Source of the DNA: an uncultured Anaerolineales bacterium
GTDB lineage: Bacteria > Chloroflexota > Anaerolineae > Anaerolineales > UBA6663
Reading direction: 5' to 3'
NCBI GenBank assembly: GCA_937952305.1
Contig: CALFZO010000151.1
Location: forward strand, 1-58,051
DNA: 58,051 nt
The notes under the pieces are model-generated. The model was not told where the DNA came from. It saw nothing but the letters and a program-made list of their open reading frames with translations, and did no database searches. Numbering within the stretch: the first letter of the stretch is position 1; every line of letters begins with the position of its first letter. The position numbers and the translations under genes were made by a program. This document shows, one piece after another, positions 1-7,183 of this stretch.

Positions 1-1
1 T

Positions 2-592
2 CAGGCCACCGATCAGACCCGTCTGCTGACAGCCCTGCACGCCTATGCCACCGGCCTGACCCGGCTGGGGGCGGCCCATCCCGCGGTGTTCCAGGCGGAG
101 CTGGCGCGCGGGCCGCGGCCGCTGATCCGCGCCTTGCTTGGCCTGGCCCTGGCCCTCAACGGCGACCGGGAGGCCCATGGCCTGCTGCGGCGCCTGACCG
201 ACTCGATCAGCCCGGAAGACTGGTTGATCAAGATCCTGGCGAACGAAGGCCTGATCGTCCTGGCCAACAGTGCGGCTGGCGCGGAGTTGGTACCCCTGGC
301 CGCGCAGGTGGCGGCCCTGGCCGATCACGACCGGCGCGTGCGCACGTCCGTGGCCTACCTGCTGCTTGGCACTCGCAATCCGGCCTACCTGCCGCATCTC
401 GCCAAGCTGGCGGACGCCGACGAGGCCGCTCTGCGGCGGGCGGCCTTGCCGGCGCTCTTTGCCCTGGCTCAAGCGGGCGAGGCCGCGGCCGGCAAGACGT
501 TGAACGGGCTGGCCGAGTTTGACCGGGACAAAGCGGTCCGGGAGGAGGCTAAGCAGCTGCAATCCAAACTGAAAGGGCCGGCTGGGGCCTGA
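2..592 (+). CDS. HEAT-like helical repeat protein, 5' truncated
   Basis: The frame is open from the window edge, so the true start lies upstream; a GTG at 86 is probably internal. The visible 196 residues are almost wholly alpha-helical, Ala/Leu-rich and built of units of about 35-40 residues (for example RRVRTSVAYLLLGTRNPAYL followed by ADADEAALRRAALPALFALA). This is the look of HEAT/Armadillo-type repeats, which act as protein-binding scaffolds. There is no signal peptide or catalytic motif in the visible part. The end is Lys-rich. Function is unknown. It is followed by about 480 bp without a convincing gene and is transcribed toward the rdh locus. Confidence 0.6.
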   Translation, partial: QATDQTRLLTALHAYATGLTRLGAAHPAVFQAELARGPRPLIRALLGLALALNGDREAHGLLRRLTDSISPEDWLIKILANEGLIVLANSAAGAELVPLAAQVAALADHDRRVRTSVAYLLLGTRNPAYLPHLAKLADADEAALRRAALPALFALAQAGEAAAGKTLNGLAEFDRDKAVREEAKQLQSKLKGPAGA

Positions 593-1075
593 CCTGACCG
601 TTCCGCTGGCGTCAGCCGCCGCGCCTTTTGTTGCGGCCGAGAGGAACAAACTTCCAGGCTTCGACACCCTCTTTCTGCCGCCCAAGCAATAGTCACGCCA
701 GCTGGCCGCGTCGCGTTGGACCGCGCTCAGGCCCCACCCACAGTTCGACGGCTTGGATCGGTAATCAAAACGGGCGCCCCGCGGGACGCCCGTTTCCTCA
801 ATGCAGGTCCAATCCCGCCGGCCCTGCCTGTCCGCCGGGCTGGAGCCCGGGTCGGCCGCCAACATCTGCCTAGCTGCTCCGCCGTCGTGGTGCCGGCAAA
901 ACTCAATGAGGTCCTTGGCTGCGGCCCAATCCGGCCGCGCACTCTGGCAGGGGTTTGCGCCGCCCGCCTGGGACTTGCCCGGCGTTGGGCGCTGCTGAAA
1001 GCGGCTGGCGCGCCCGGCTGGGGCAGGATGTGGCCGCAGCCCCACACTATCTCGTTGGGCAGGGCGGCCCGCCCC
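593..1075. other. Intergenic stretch, no convincing gene
   Basis: Between the HEAT-like gene and the TPR gene end-to-end. Short open frames here have shadow-type composition (Arg/Pro-rich) and no ribosome-binding site. The only structure I can support is the hairpin at 768-795. Confidence 0.5.
768..795. terminator. Bidirectional terminator-like hairpin
   Basis: Perfect 9-bp inverted repeat AAACGGGCG (768-776) / CGCCCGTTT (787-795) with a 10-nt loop. Both outer ends are A/T-rich, so an RNA from either strand has a GC stem ending in a short U run (UUU on the plus strand, UUUU on the minus). It sits between two convergent genes, as expected for a shared terminator. Confidence 0.55.
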
Positions 1076-2203
1076 TCACGCGTCCCCGGTCTCGTCGTCC
1101 GCTGCGTCCACCAGCTTGGCGCGCAGTTCGTAGGCCTTTTGCACCAGGACGGAGGCCTCGATGCCCTCAAAGAAGGCGATCGCGGCGTCACACGCCGCCA
1201 GGGCCTGGTCCGCCAGACCGAGATCGCTCAATGCCATGGACTGGTAGAGCAGCTGCTCGCCCTGCAGCCGGGCATCGCCCAGTTCACGCGCCAAGGCCAC
1301 GCCCTGGTTGGCCAACTGCAAAGCCTGTTCCGGGTCTCCCAGGTCAGCCGCGATTAAGCCGAGACTCCCCTGCAGCCGGCACTCCGCGGCCCGATCGCCG
1401 AGCTGCTGCGCGGCCGTCAACGCTTCGGCAAAGAGCTGCCGCGCGGTCTCAAGTTCTCCCTGGCCAAAGCGTATGTCTCCGAGTTGCGCCAGGAGTGCCA
1501 GCCGCTGCGGTTTGGGGAGGGCAGCCGACGGGAGCGCCAGGGCTTCAGTGAAGTGGCCAGCGGCCTCGTCCAGGGCGCGGCGCGCGCGGGCGAAGGCGCC
1601 CAGCGTATTCAGGCAGTGGGCCTGCGCGGCCACTTCGCCGGCGTCCCGCGCCAATTGCAGCGCCTTGCCGAAGTGTTCAACTGCACCCTCGATCTCATCC
1701 AGATCCCAACTCGCCTGGCCGTACTCTAGATGCACGCGCAGGGCGCGGCTGGCGCTCTGATGACGATCGGCGATTTGGAGGGCTTCTTCGAGGTGCCCGA
1801 TGGCGCTCTCTGGGTTCTTGCGGGCCCGCTCGAGTTCGGCCATACGCAGCAACAGGTCAAACGTCAATGGATCGTCCGCGATCTCGTGCGCGAAGGTATA
1901 GGCCTTGCGGAAGGCGCGCATGGCCAGGCTGTAGTTCCCGATCTGACCAAGCGCCAGGCCCTGATTGGCCAGATGCCGCGCGCCAGAGCCTCGGTCGTCG
2001 AGCTGCTGCGCGAGCTTGACACCCTGCTCGAAGCAGGCCAGCGCCGGCAAAGACTCATCCTCGTCCAGCAAAGCGCGGCCGAGCTGTCCGAGCAGCAGAT
2101 TCTGGGCGGCGAGATCGCCGGCTGCCTCGGATTGCGCCAGAGCGGCCCGCAGGGCGGTGCTGCCTGGTCCGGCGGAGGTTGGGTTGGTGGCGCTGTCGGT
2201 CAT
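1076..2203 (-). CDS. Tetratricopeptide repeat protein
   Basis: A 375-aa protein made almost entirely of TPR-like helix pairs of about 34-40 residues (for example LLLGQLGRALLDEDESLPAL and LGDIRFGQGELETARQLFAE, with repeated A-x3-Y/L and G-x2-A positions). There is no signal peptide or membrane segment, so it is probably a cytoplasmic scaffold. The start is preceded by AGAGGAAC. It begins 19 bp after the ApbE gene on the same strand and so is the last gene of the rdh cluster as read here. Whether it helps dehalogenase maturation is only suggested by position. TPR proteins are common in Chloroflexota. Confidence 0.75.
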   Translation of the reverse strand: MTDSATNPTSAGPGSTALRAALAQSEAAGDLAAQNLLLGQLGRALLDEDESLPALACFEQGVKLAQQLDDRGSGARHLANQGLALGQIGNYSLAMRAFRKAYTFAHEIADDPLTFDLLLRMAELERARKNPESAIGHLEEALQIADRHQSASRALRVHLEYGQASWDLDEIEGAVEHFGKALQLARDAGEVAAQAHCLNTLGAFARARRALDEAAGHFTEALALPSAALPKPQRLALLAQLGDIRFGQGELETARQLFAEALTAAQQLGDRAAECRLQGSLGLIAADLGDPEQALQLANQGVALARELGDARLQGEQLLYQSMALSDLGLADQALAACDAAIAFFEGIEASVLVQKAYELRAKLVDAADDETGDA

Positions 2204-2222
2204 CAGTTCCTCTTGGCGCTGG

Positions 2223-3245
2223 TCAGGCGGCTGGGAAACCCGGCGTGGCGAAACGGCGACCAGCCTTGCTGATCAATAAGGCCTCGATACCGGGCATGGC
2301 TTCGGCCAGGGCCAGACCCCTTTCGACGCCGAGCACGAGCAGGGCCGTGCTCAGGGCATCCGCGGCCAGGGCGGTGGGCGCCAGCGCCGTGGCGCTCGCC
2401 AGTTCGGCCGGGGAGCGCAGCGTTCGCGGGTCGATAATGTGGTGCAGGGTGCGGTCCGCTGTGAAGGCATTGAGATAGTCGCCCGACGTCGCTGCGGCTC
2501 GGTCCGCCACCCTGACCAAGGCGGCGATATCCTCCGGCCAGCCGCGCGGGTCGCGGACGCCGATCCGCCAGGGCTGCGCGTCCGCGCCGGTGCGGGACGC
2601 GAACAGGTCGCCGCCCGCCTCGACCAGGACGCGCTCGAAACCGAGCGCCCGCAACACCCTGACCGCCCCGTCGACGACGCGGCCCTTGGCCAGGCCGTCG
2701 AGCGTCAGCGCCATGCCGGGCCGACTCAGGCGCACCTCGTCACCGTTGATTACAATCTGTCGATAGTCGACCAGTTCGCGTAAGTGGTCAGCCGCTGTCT
2801 GGCCGTCACGATAAAGGTCAAGCACAGGCTTAACGCTGACGTCGAAGGCGCCCTCAGTCCGCGCGCTGAGCGCCAAGGCGTGTGACAGGACCTCGACAAA
2901 TTCGACGGGCGCTCCGCTCACGCGCCCGGATGCGTTCAGGCGGCCCAGCGTGCTTTCCGGGCGGCGATGGTCAAACTGGGCAATCAGGCGCTCCATCTCG
3001 GCGAAGGTCTCGGCCAGCGCTGCGGCTGCGCGGCGCTCGTCGTCGCTGACGATCGCCAGATTGACGACGGTGCCCATCAGCACGCGGCTGACCCGGGCCG
3101 TGGTCGGCGCCAGGCGGCGGACGGCGGCCGCTCCAAAACCGGCCGCCAGGCCGCCGAAGGCCACGATCTTCAGGAACCGGCGGCGGGTCACGGTTCCGCC
3201 GCCCCGGCTCACCGCCGGGCTCAGCTGGGCTGACTTAGTGGTCAT
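2223..3245 (-). CDS. apbE: FAD:protein FMN transferase (ApbE), Tat-type leader
   Basis: ApbE attaches FMN covalently, from FAD, to a Ser/Thr of target flavoproteins outside the cytoplasm. About 340 aa, the family length. The N-terminus carries a twin-arginine leader (TRRRFLKIVAFGGLAAGFGA). Family motifs are present: ESTLGRLN, DGLAKGRVVDG, EAGGDLF (FAD pocket), HHIIDPRT, and the metal-site end ADALSTALLVLG. An ATG nine bases upstream (3254) is an alternative start; neither has a strong ribosome-binding site, and coding overlaps the preceding small membrane-protein gene, implying translational coupling. The likely substrate is the RdhC-type protein two genes upstream, which has an SGAT flavinylation motif. 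Confidence 0.9.
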   Translation of the reverse strand: MTTKSAQLSPAVSRGGGTVTRRRFLKIVAFGGLAAGFGAAAVRRLAPTTARVSRVLMGTVVNLAIVSDDERRAAAALAETFAEMERLIAQFDHRRPESTLGRLNASGRVSGAPVEFVEVLSHALALSARTEGAFDVSVKPVLDLYRDGQTAADHLRELVDYRQIVINGDEVRLSRPGMALTLDGLAKGRVVDGAVRVLRALGFERVLVEAGGDLFASRTGADAQPWRIGVRDPRGWPEDIAALVRVADRAAATSGDYLNAFTADRTLHHIIDPRTLRSPAELASATALAPTALAADALSTALLVLGVERGLALAEAMPGIEALLISKAGRRFATPGFPAA

Positions 3246-3480
3246 CGGTGCCATCTTGGGTGGGCGCTTCGCCGGGCGTTGCCAGGGTGGTCGGCGTCGG
3301 CGTCGGCGTCGCCGTCGCGGCGCTGGCCGGGGCGGTGCTGCGGATGAAAGCGGGTTGTGACGCGGTGTTGACGTCCGGCCTGAAGTTGTCGACCCAGACC
3401 AGTGCGACCAGACTCACGCACACCGCCACCCAGATCAACAGCAGGGGCTGTCTCACGTCTTTGCGCTGCGGGTCTGCCAT
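3235..3480 (-). CDS. Small single-pass membrane protein in the rdh cluster
   Basis: An 81-aa protein starting at the ATG at 3480, inside the end of the RdhC-type gene (28-bp overlap), and ending inside the start of apbE. After a short charged N-terminus (MADPQRKDVRQ) comes one hydrophobic segment (LLLIWVAVCVSLVALVW), then a low-complexity tail rich in Ala/Thr/Pro and ending in acidic residues. The predicted topology is N-in, with an extracytoplasmic Thr-Pro-rich tail. I do not recognise a family. The overlaps on both sides make co-translation with rdhC and apbE likely, so it may be a linker or assembly factor of the membrane complex. That is inference. Confidence 0.65.
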   Translation of the reverse strand: MADPQRKDVRQPLLLIWVAVCVSLVALVWVDNFRPDVNTASQPAFIRSTAPASAATATPTPTPTTLATPGEAPTQDGTDDH

Positions 3481-4685
3481 TTTTGCCACAGTTCCCGGAC
3501 CTGGCGCCGCACTTCGGCGACGAAGTCCACCACCGGGTCGAGCGGACACAGGTAATTGCAGAAGGGCCGATAGATTACCAGGCTGGCGGCCACCACCAGG
3601 CCGAGGAAGATCCACTGGATGGGCGTGCCGCGCAGATCGAACAGGGTGCCGAAAGGTTCGTAGCCGGCCACGCCGGGCCGGCGCACGGCCAGCCCCAGCA
3701 CAATGGCGCTACCGGCCAGGCCGCGCTGGACCCAGGTCAGAGCGGCGTTCCACCGGCGGGGCCGGTAATGGCGGGCGCCGGAGAGGGCAGCCAGGCACTC
3801 CTGAAAGGCCCCGAACGGACAGAACCAGCTGCAGTACGGATTCTTGGCGTCGACCGTCGTGACGAACGCGATGCCGCCCAGCAGCAGGTACCAGTAGAGG
3901 TTGGTGTGCCAATCCGGCCAGTAGCCGCTTAGCAGCGACACGACCTGCGTGATCGTGAAGGGCAGCGTGTAGATGAACCCGATCACGACCAGGCCCGTGA
4001 TCAGGGTCGCCCAGCGGATCCGCGTTCGCCAGATTGCGCTGCGCAGCTTGTGGCCGATGTAGCCGACCACGTACAGGAGGATCAGAACGACTTCCGGGAT
4101 GCCAAACCGGATCGGCGTCGGGTCGGGTGGAAGCTCCCGCCCAAGCCCTTCGGCGGCGACGGCCCGCACCGCCTGGCGCGTGGCGGCCGCCACGCCTTCC
4201 GAGCTGAAGGTCGCGCCGCTGACGGCATCCAGGTCCCGGCCGAGCTGGAAACCGGCGTCGAAGGGTTGACCCTCGAATTGATCGAGGTAGCCCTCCCGTT
4301 CGAGCAGCCGGAAGAAACTCGGCGTCTCCCGTTGGCGCACGATGCGCACGCCGGTCACCGCGCCCGCCGGGTCCAGACCCACGACCAGTGTGATCGGGCC
4401 GCCGTAGCCGGGCGCCTCGCCGTGGCCGGCGTACCCAACCAATTGCCCGGCCTTGTCGTAGCCCAGGTAGATCGAGCCCCGGGCCTCGACCCGGGATGCG
4501 CCGGGGATGACCGCCAGGGCCTCCGGCGCCACGTCGAAGCCCGCGGTCAGCCAGCCATAGACCCAGGCCAACATCACGGCCAGCAAGGTGGCGAGCACCA
4601 GCCAGCGCTGGCGGCGTGCTTTGGCGGTGCGCGCGTTGTCGCCCGGCTGGGCCGGGTGCCGGGGGATGGCAGGGGGCTGAGTCAT
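3453..4685 (-). CDS. rdhC: RdhC/NosR-type flavoprotein: FMN-binding domain, polytopic, two CX3CP motifs
   Basis: About 410 aa from the ATG at 4685; an upstream ATG at 4733 lies inside a hairpin arm and gives a poor N-terminus. Order: one N-terminal membrane helix (WLVLATLLAVMLAWVYGW); an extracytoplasmic FMN-binding domain with DAVSGATFSS, whose Thr (about residue 159) matches the ApbE acceptor; several further membrane helices; and two Fe-S-type motifs, CSWFCPFG and CNYLCPLDP. This is the architecture of RdhC/PceC and NosR/NirI proteins. In rdh clusters it is proposed to pass electrons from quinol toward the exported dehalogenase or to act in maturation. Position after rdhAB and before apbE supports RdhC. 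Confidence 0.85.
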   Translation of the reverse strand: MTQPPAIPRHPAQPGDNARTAKARRQRWLVLATLLAVMLAWVYGWLTAGFDVAPEALAVIPGASRVEARGSIYLGYDKAGQLVGYAGHGEAPGYGGPITLVVGLDPAGAVTGVRIVRQRETPSFFRLLEREGYLDQFEGQPFDAGFQLGRDLDAVSGATFSSEGVAAATRQAVRAVAAEGLGRELPPDPTPIRFGIPEVVLILLYVVGYIGHKLRSAIWRTRIRWATLITGLVVIGFIYTLPFTITQVVSLLSGYWPDWHTNLYWYLLLGGIAFVTTVDAKNPYCSWFCPFGAFQECLAALSGARHYRPRRWNAALTWVQRGLAGSAIVLGLAVRRPGVAGYEPFGTLFDLRGTPIQWIFLGLVVAASLVIYRPFCNYLCPLDPVVDFVAEVRRQVRELWQKWQTRSAKT

Positions 4686-4695
4686 GGCGCTAGTC

Positions 4696-4731
4696 GCAGC
4701 GAGAGGAAGGGCCTGCCCTTCCTCTCGCTGC
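4696..4731 (-). other. 17-bp perfect hairpin between rdhB and rdhC
   Basis: Arms 4696-4712 (GCAGCGAGAGGAAGGGC) and 4715-4731 are perfect reverse complements with only two bases between them. On the transcribed (minus) strand there is no U run after the stem, so it is not a classical intrinsic terminator. An intercistronic hairpin that protects the rdhAB message or lowers rdhC expression fits its place, 26 bp after the rdhB stop and just before the rdhC start. Confidence 0.7.
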
Positions 4732-4757
4732 ATAACTCGTTTCGTTGAGACGGTGGT

Positions 4758-4976
4758 CTACTTCGTCAGGCGAGCGCGGCGCAGGAACCAGACGATGCCG
4801 CCGCCCAGCAGCAGGACCACGAACGTCATCCAGAAGATCGAGGCCGCGCGCGGCTCGAGCTCGGCGCCGCTGGCGATGGCGTTTTGCAGGACAAAGAGCT
4901 CGACCAGCAGCCAGATTGCCCACAGCACCCATTCATACCAGGGGCGTTTGAGGAGTTGGATCGTGTGCGTCTTCAT
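4758..4976 (-). CDS. rdhB: RdhB-like membrane anchor
   Basis: A 72-aa protein with two hydrophobic helices (YEWVLWAIWLLVELFVL and FWMTFVVLLLGGGIVWFL), a short polar link and a basic C-terminus (RRARLTK). RdhB proteins are small hydrophobic partners thought to hold the exported reductive dehalogenase at the membrane; most are 80-105 aa with two to three helices, so this is at the short end. Assignment rests on the immediate position, four bases after the rdhA stop, and on topology, since the family has little sequence conservation. Confidence 0.75.
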   Translation of the reverse strand: MKTHTIQLLKRPWYEWVLWAIWLLVELFVLQNAIASGAELEPRAASIFWMTFVVLLLGGGIVWFLRRARLTK

Positions 4977-4980
4977 GGTC

Positions 4981-6373
4981 TCATCCCTTCACTACGACGG
5001 TGCTGTCGATGCCCATCTCGGGCTGATCAGTGTTCCACCAGTCCTCGCCGCTCTTCTGGACGCCATACCCGAAGGCGTCGTCCATGCTGCGGAAGAAGCT
5101 GGCCAGGAACGGGGCGGCGCTGGTGCCGGCCTTGACCCACTCGTGGATCCAGGCCTTGTCTTTCTTGGAGAACGGGCACACGCCAAAGCAGATGCCGCAG
5201 TTCGTGGCCGCTTCCTGCACCCAGTACGTGCGGCACTTGACGGCGTCCTCGAACCAGGCCTTGTGGCCGGCGTTGTTCCAGCCGCCCTTGATATCCCAGA
5301 ACGGTTCGTTCTCAAAGCTCAGGGCGCCGGACGGACAGGCTTCCGCGCATTTCTTGCAGTGCCGGCAGAACTCCATGATGCCGGCGTCGATGGGCTTATC
5401 GGTGGCCAGCGGCAGGTCCGTGATCAGCTTGAAGACACGCACCATCGGGCCAAATTCAGGCGTGATCATGCGGTTGAGGCGCGACATCTCGCCCAGGCCG
5501 GCCAGCACGCCGAAGGCCGGGGCGATGGCCAGGGCGTTCAGGCTGGATTCGCCCAAGCACTGGTAGCCCAAGGCGCGCAGGAAGTCCTGGAGACCGGCAT
5601 TGATCTGCGTGCCGCGCGAGTAGGCGCCGGTCGTGGTCTGCGAAGCCGTCATCGTCGGCGAGCGCTTCATCGCCTCTTCCGACATCTGGACGGTATAGAC
5701 AATCACCCAGCGGCAGGAGTTGGGGATGTAGCGATGGGTCTCGGTCTCGGAAGCCACCGGGTCATCGGTGAACTCGATCTGGTGGCCGTCCGGATCAACC
5801 GAGTAGACGAGCTTGCGCGTGTTGTCGTCCAGCTCGACGAACCCGATGGTAGCTGCTCCCAGGTGCCGCGCGGCCGTGCGCAGCATGCGCGCCGCTTCCT
5901 CCGGCGTCCCCGTCCACTTCGGCACACCGCGTTCCTCCGGGGTCTTGGCTTTTTGGAACCCCAGGAAGCTGTAGCCCAGGCTGTGGGCCGACTGCGCGTC
6001 TTTCAGGGCATTGTCCTTGAGGGTGTACCCATCGACGTTGTCCAGAATGCGCTGCTTAAGCTTGGCGTTGCCTTCCGCCACCAGGGCATCTGCCTGCTCT
6101 TTGCCCACGTACCCGGCAAAGCCAGGGCCGCGCACCGAGCCGCGCTCGTCCTCGGGCAGATAGCGTTCGTTGTAGCGCTCCATCTTGGACCAGTCGATCT
6201 CACCACGGCCGGGCCGGCCGGCCGGCCGGGTCGGTGTAGGGGCTGGCCGCCGCCGCGGCAGTCTTGGCCGGCTGCAGCGCCGACGCCGCCACGGCCGCAC
6301 CGGTCCCGAGGCCGGCCATCTTGAAGAAATCGCGTCGGCTAAACGTGCGCCTAGCCTTGCTTGTGTCGCTCAT
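4981..6373 (-). pseudogene. rdhA: Reductive dehalogenase catalytic subunit, frame broken at a CCGG tract
   Basis: RdhA cleaves carbon-halogen bonds with a corrinoid and two [4Fe-4S] clusters on the outside of the membrane. The ATG at 6373 follows AAGGAGAGA and opens a Tat leader (SRRDFFKM, then Ala-rich), but that frame stops at TGA 6200-6202. The catalytic body continues in another frame: GEIDWSKMERYNERYLP, a Tyr in the TTGAYSRG region, MSRLNRMITPEFG, ferredoxin motif CRHCKKCAEACP, and a second cluster with C-x12-CGICFGVCP. The switch lies in the (CCGG)4 tract at 6214-6229; removing one base or one CCGG unit gives a continuous protein of about 463 aa, normal for the family. No residue typical of the enzyme is visibly missing. 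It could be a true pseudogene, slippage/phase variation, or a one-base sequence error. Confidence 0.85.
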
Positions 6374-6390
6374 CGACTCTCTCCTTGAGG

Positions 6391-6420
6391 TATAGAAAAC
6401 TCGGTGACCAAGGGGGTCAA
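6391..6420 (-). promoter_or_regulatory. Candidate rdhA promoter
   Basis: On the minus strand, TTGACC (6415-6420) lies 18 bp from TCTATA (6391-6396), upstream of the rdhA ribosome-binding site. The -35 is good and the -10 weak, as often seen for activator-dependent promoters. The repeat array at 6456-6508 is upstream of it, in activator position. Confidence 0.35.
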
Positions 6421-6455
6421 CTTCACTGTAGCAAGGTCGGCCGAACGCTCTGAGA

Positions 6456-6508
6456 GGGAAACCCGGATGCTCTGTCCGGGATTCCCTGAAACCGTGTCAG
6501 GAAATCCC
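6456..6508. repeat. Three 9-bp near-palindromes at exact 22-bp spacing upstream of rdhA
   Basis: GGGAAACCC (6456-6464), GGGATTCCC (6478-6486) and GGAAATCCC (6500-6508) each start exactly 22 bp apart, about two helical turns. With flanks they read as the 12-mer AGGRAAWCCCGG in alternating orientation. Copies two and three pair to form a 17-bp inverted repeat with one mismatch (6473-6489/6497-6513) that overlaps the response regulator stop codon. They look like operator sites, with the linked NarL-type regulator the obvious candidate ligand. Confidence 0.6.
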
Positions 6509-7177
6509 GGACATATCGGCCGGGCCGGCTTCACTGAGCAGGCCCGCTTTCACGGCAAACCGGACCAGATCCGCCCGGTGCTCCAGGCCGAGTTTGTCCA
6601 TCGCGCGCTGGCGATAGGTTTCCACCGTCTTCGAGCTGAGCACCAGCTTCGCGCCAATCTCGCGGCTGTTGTAGCCCTGGGCGGTGAGCCGCAGCACGTC
6701 GCGCTCCCGATCCGACAGGGCCTGGAATTGCTCGATCTCGCTTTGTGTGCCGCCGACTGAACCGAGCGCGGCGGCGGCCACTTTGGGGTGAATGAAGCGC
6801 TCGCCGCGCCGCACGGCAGCGATCGCTTCCAGCAGCGCGGTGTGGGCCGTGGACTTGGGCACGTAAGCGGCACAGCCGCTCGCCAGCGCCTGGAGCACGA
6901 ACTCACGCTGGGTGTGCATGGACAGCACGATGACGTGCGCAGCGGGCCGCCGCTCGCGCAGCAGCCGCAGCACTTCCAGGCCGCTCATGTCGGGCAAACC
7001 CAGGTCAAGCACGACCAGATCGGGCGCCTCCCGGGCGGCCAATTCCAGGGCTTCAGCCCCCGAGCCGCATTCGCCGACGACCGCGACCGTCGGCTCGCCG
7101 TCGAGCAAGGCGCGGATGCCATCGCGCAGGATCTGGTGGTCGTCGACCAGGAGGGTGCGGAGGGGCGGTGGGTTCAT
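6497..7177 (-). CDS. NarL/FixJ-family response regulator
   Basis: 226 aa. The receiver domain has the acidic pair in LLVDDHQ, phospho-acceptor Asp58 in VVLDLGLP, and Lys108 in AAYVPKS. The C-terminal LuxR-type helix-turn-helix (about residues 150-210) carries LSDRERDVLRLTAQGYNSRE and VLSSKTVETYRQRAMDKLGL. It starts six bases after the sensor kinase stop, so the two form one transcription unit. It should be phosphorylated by that kinase and bind DNA as a dimer. The nearest target is the 124-bp gap before rdhA with its phased repeats. No member of the rdh cluster other than this pair looks regulatory. Confidence 0.92.
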   Translation of the reverse strand: MNPPPLRTLLVDDHQILRDGIRALLDGEPTVAVVGECGSGAEALELAAREAPDLVVLDLGLPDMSGLEVLRLLRERRPAAHVIVLSMHTQREFVLQALASGCAAYVPKSTAHTALLEAIAAVRRGERFIHPKVAAAALGSVGGTQSEIEQFQALSDRERDVLRLTAQGYNSREIGAKLVLSSKTVETYRQRAMDKLGLEHRADLVRFAVKAGLLSEAGPADMSGIS

Positions 7178-7183
7178 CCGAAC

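Noticed and set aside
6200..6202. TGA in the rdhA leader frame as selenocysteine
   Set aside because: The downstream catalytic body is in another frame, so recoding UGA would not join the parts.
4684..6324. Long plus-strand open frame over rdhA
   Set aside because: Antisense to the dehalogenase; no ribosome-binding site or recognisable domain.
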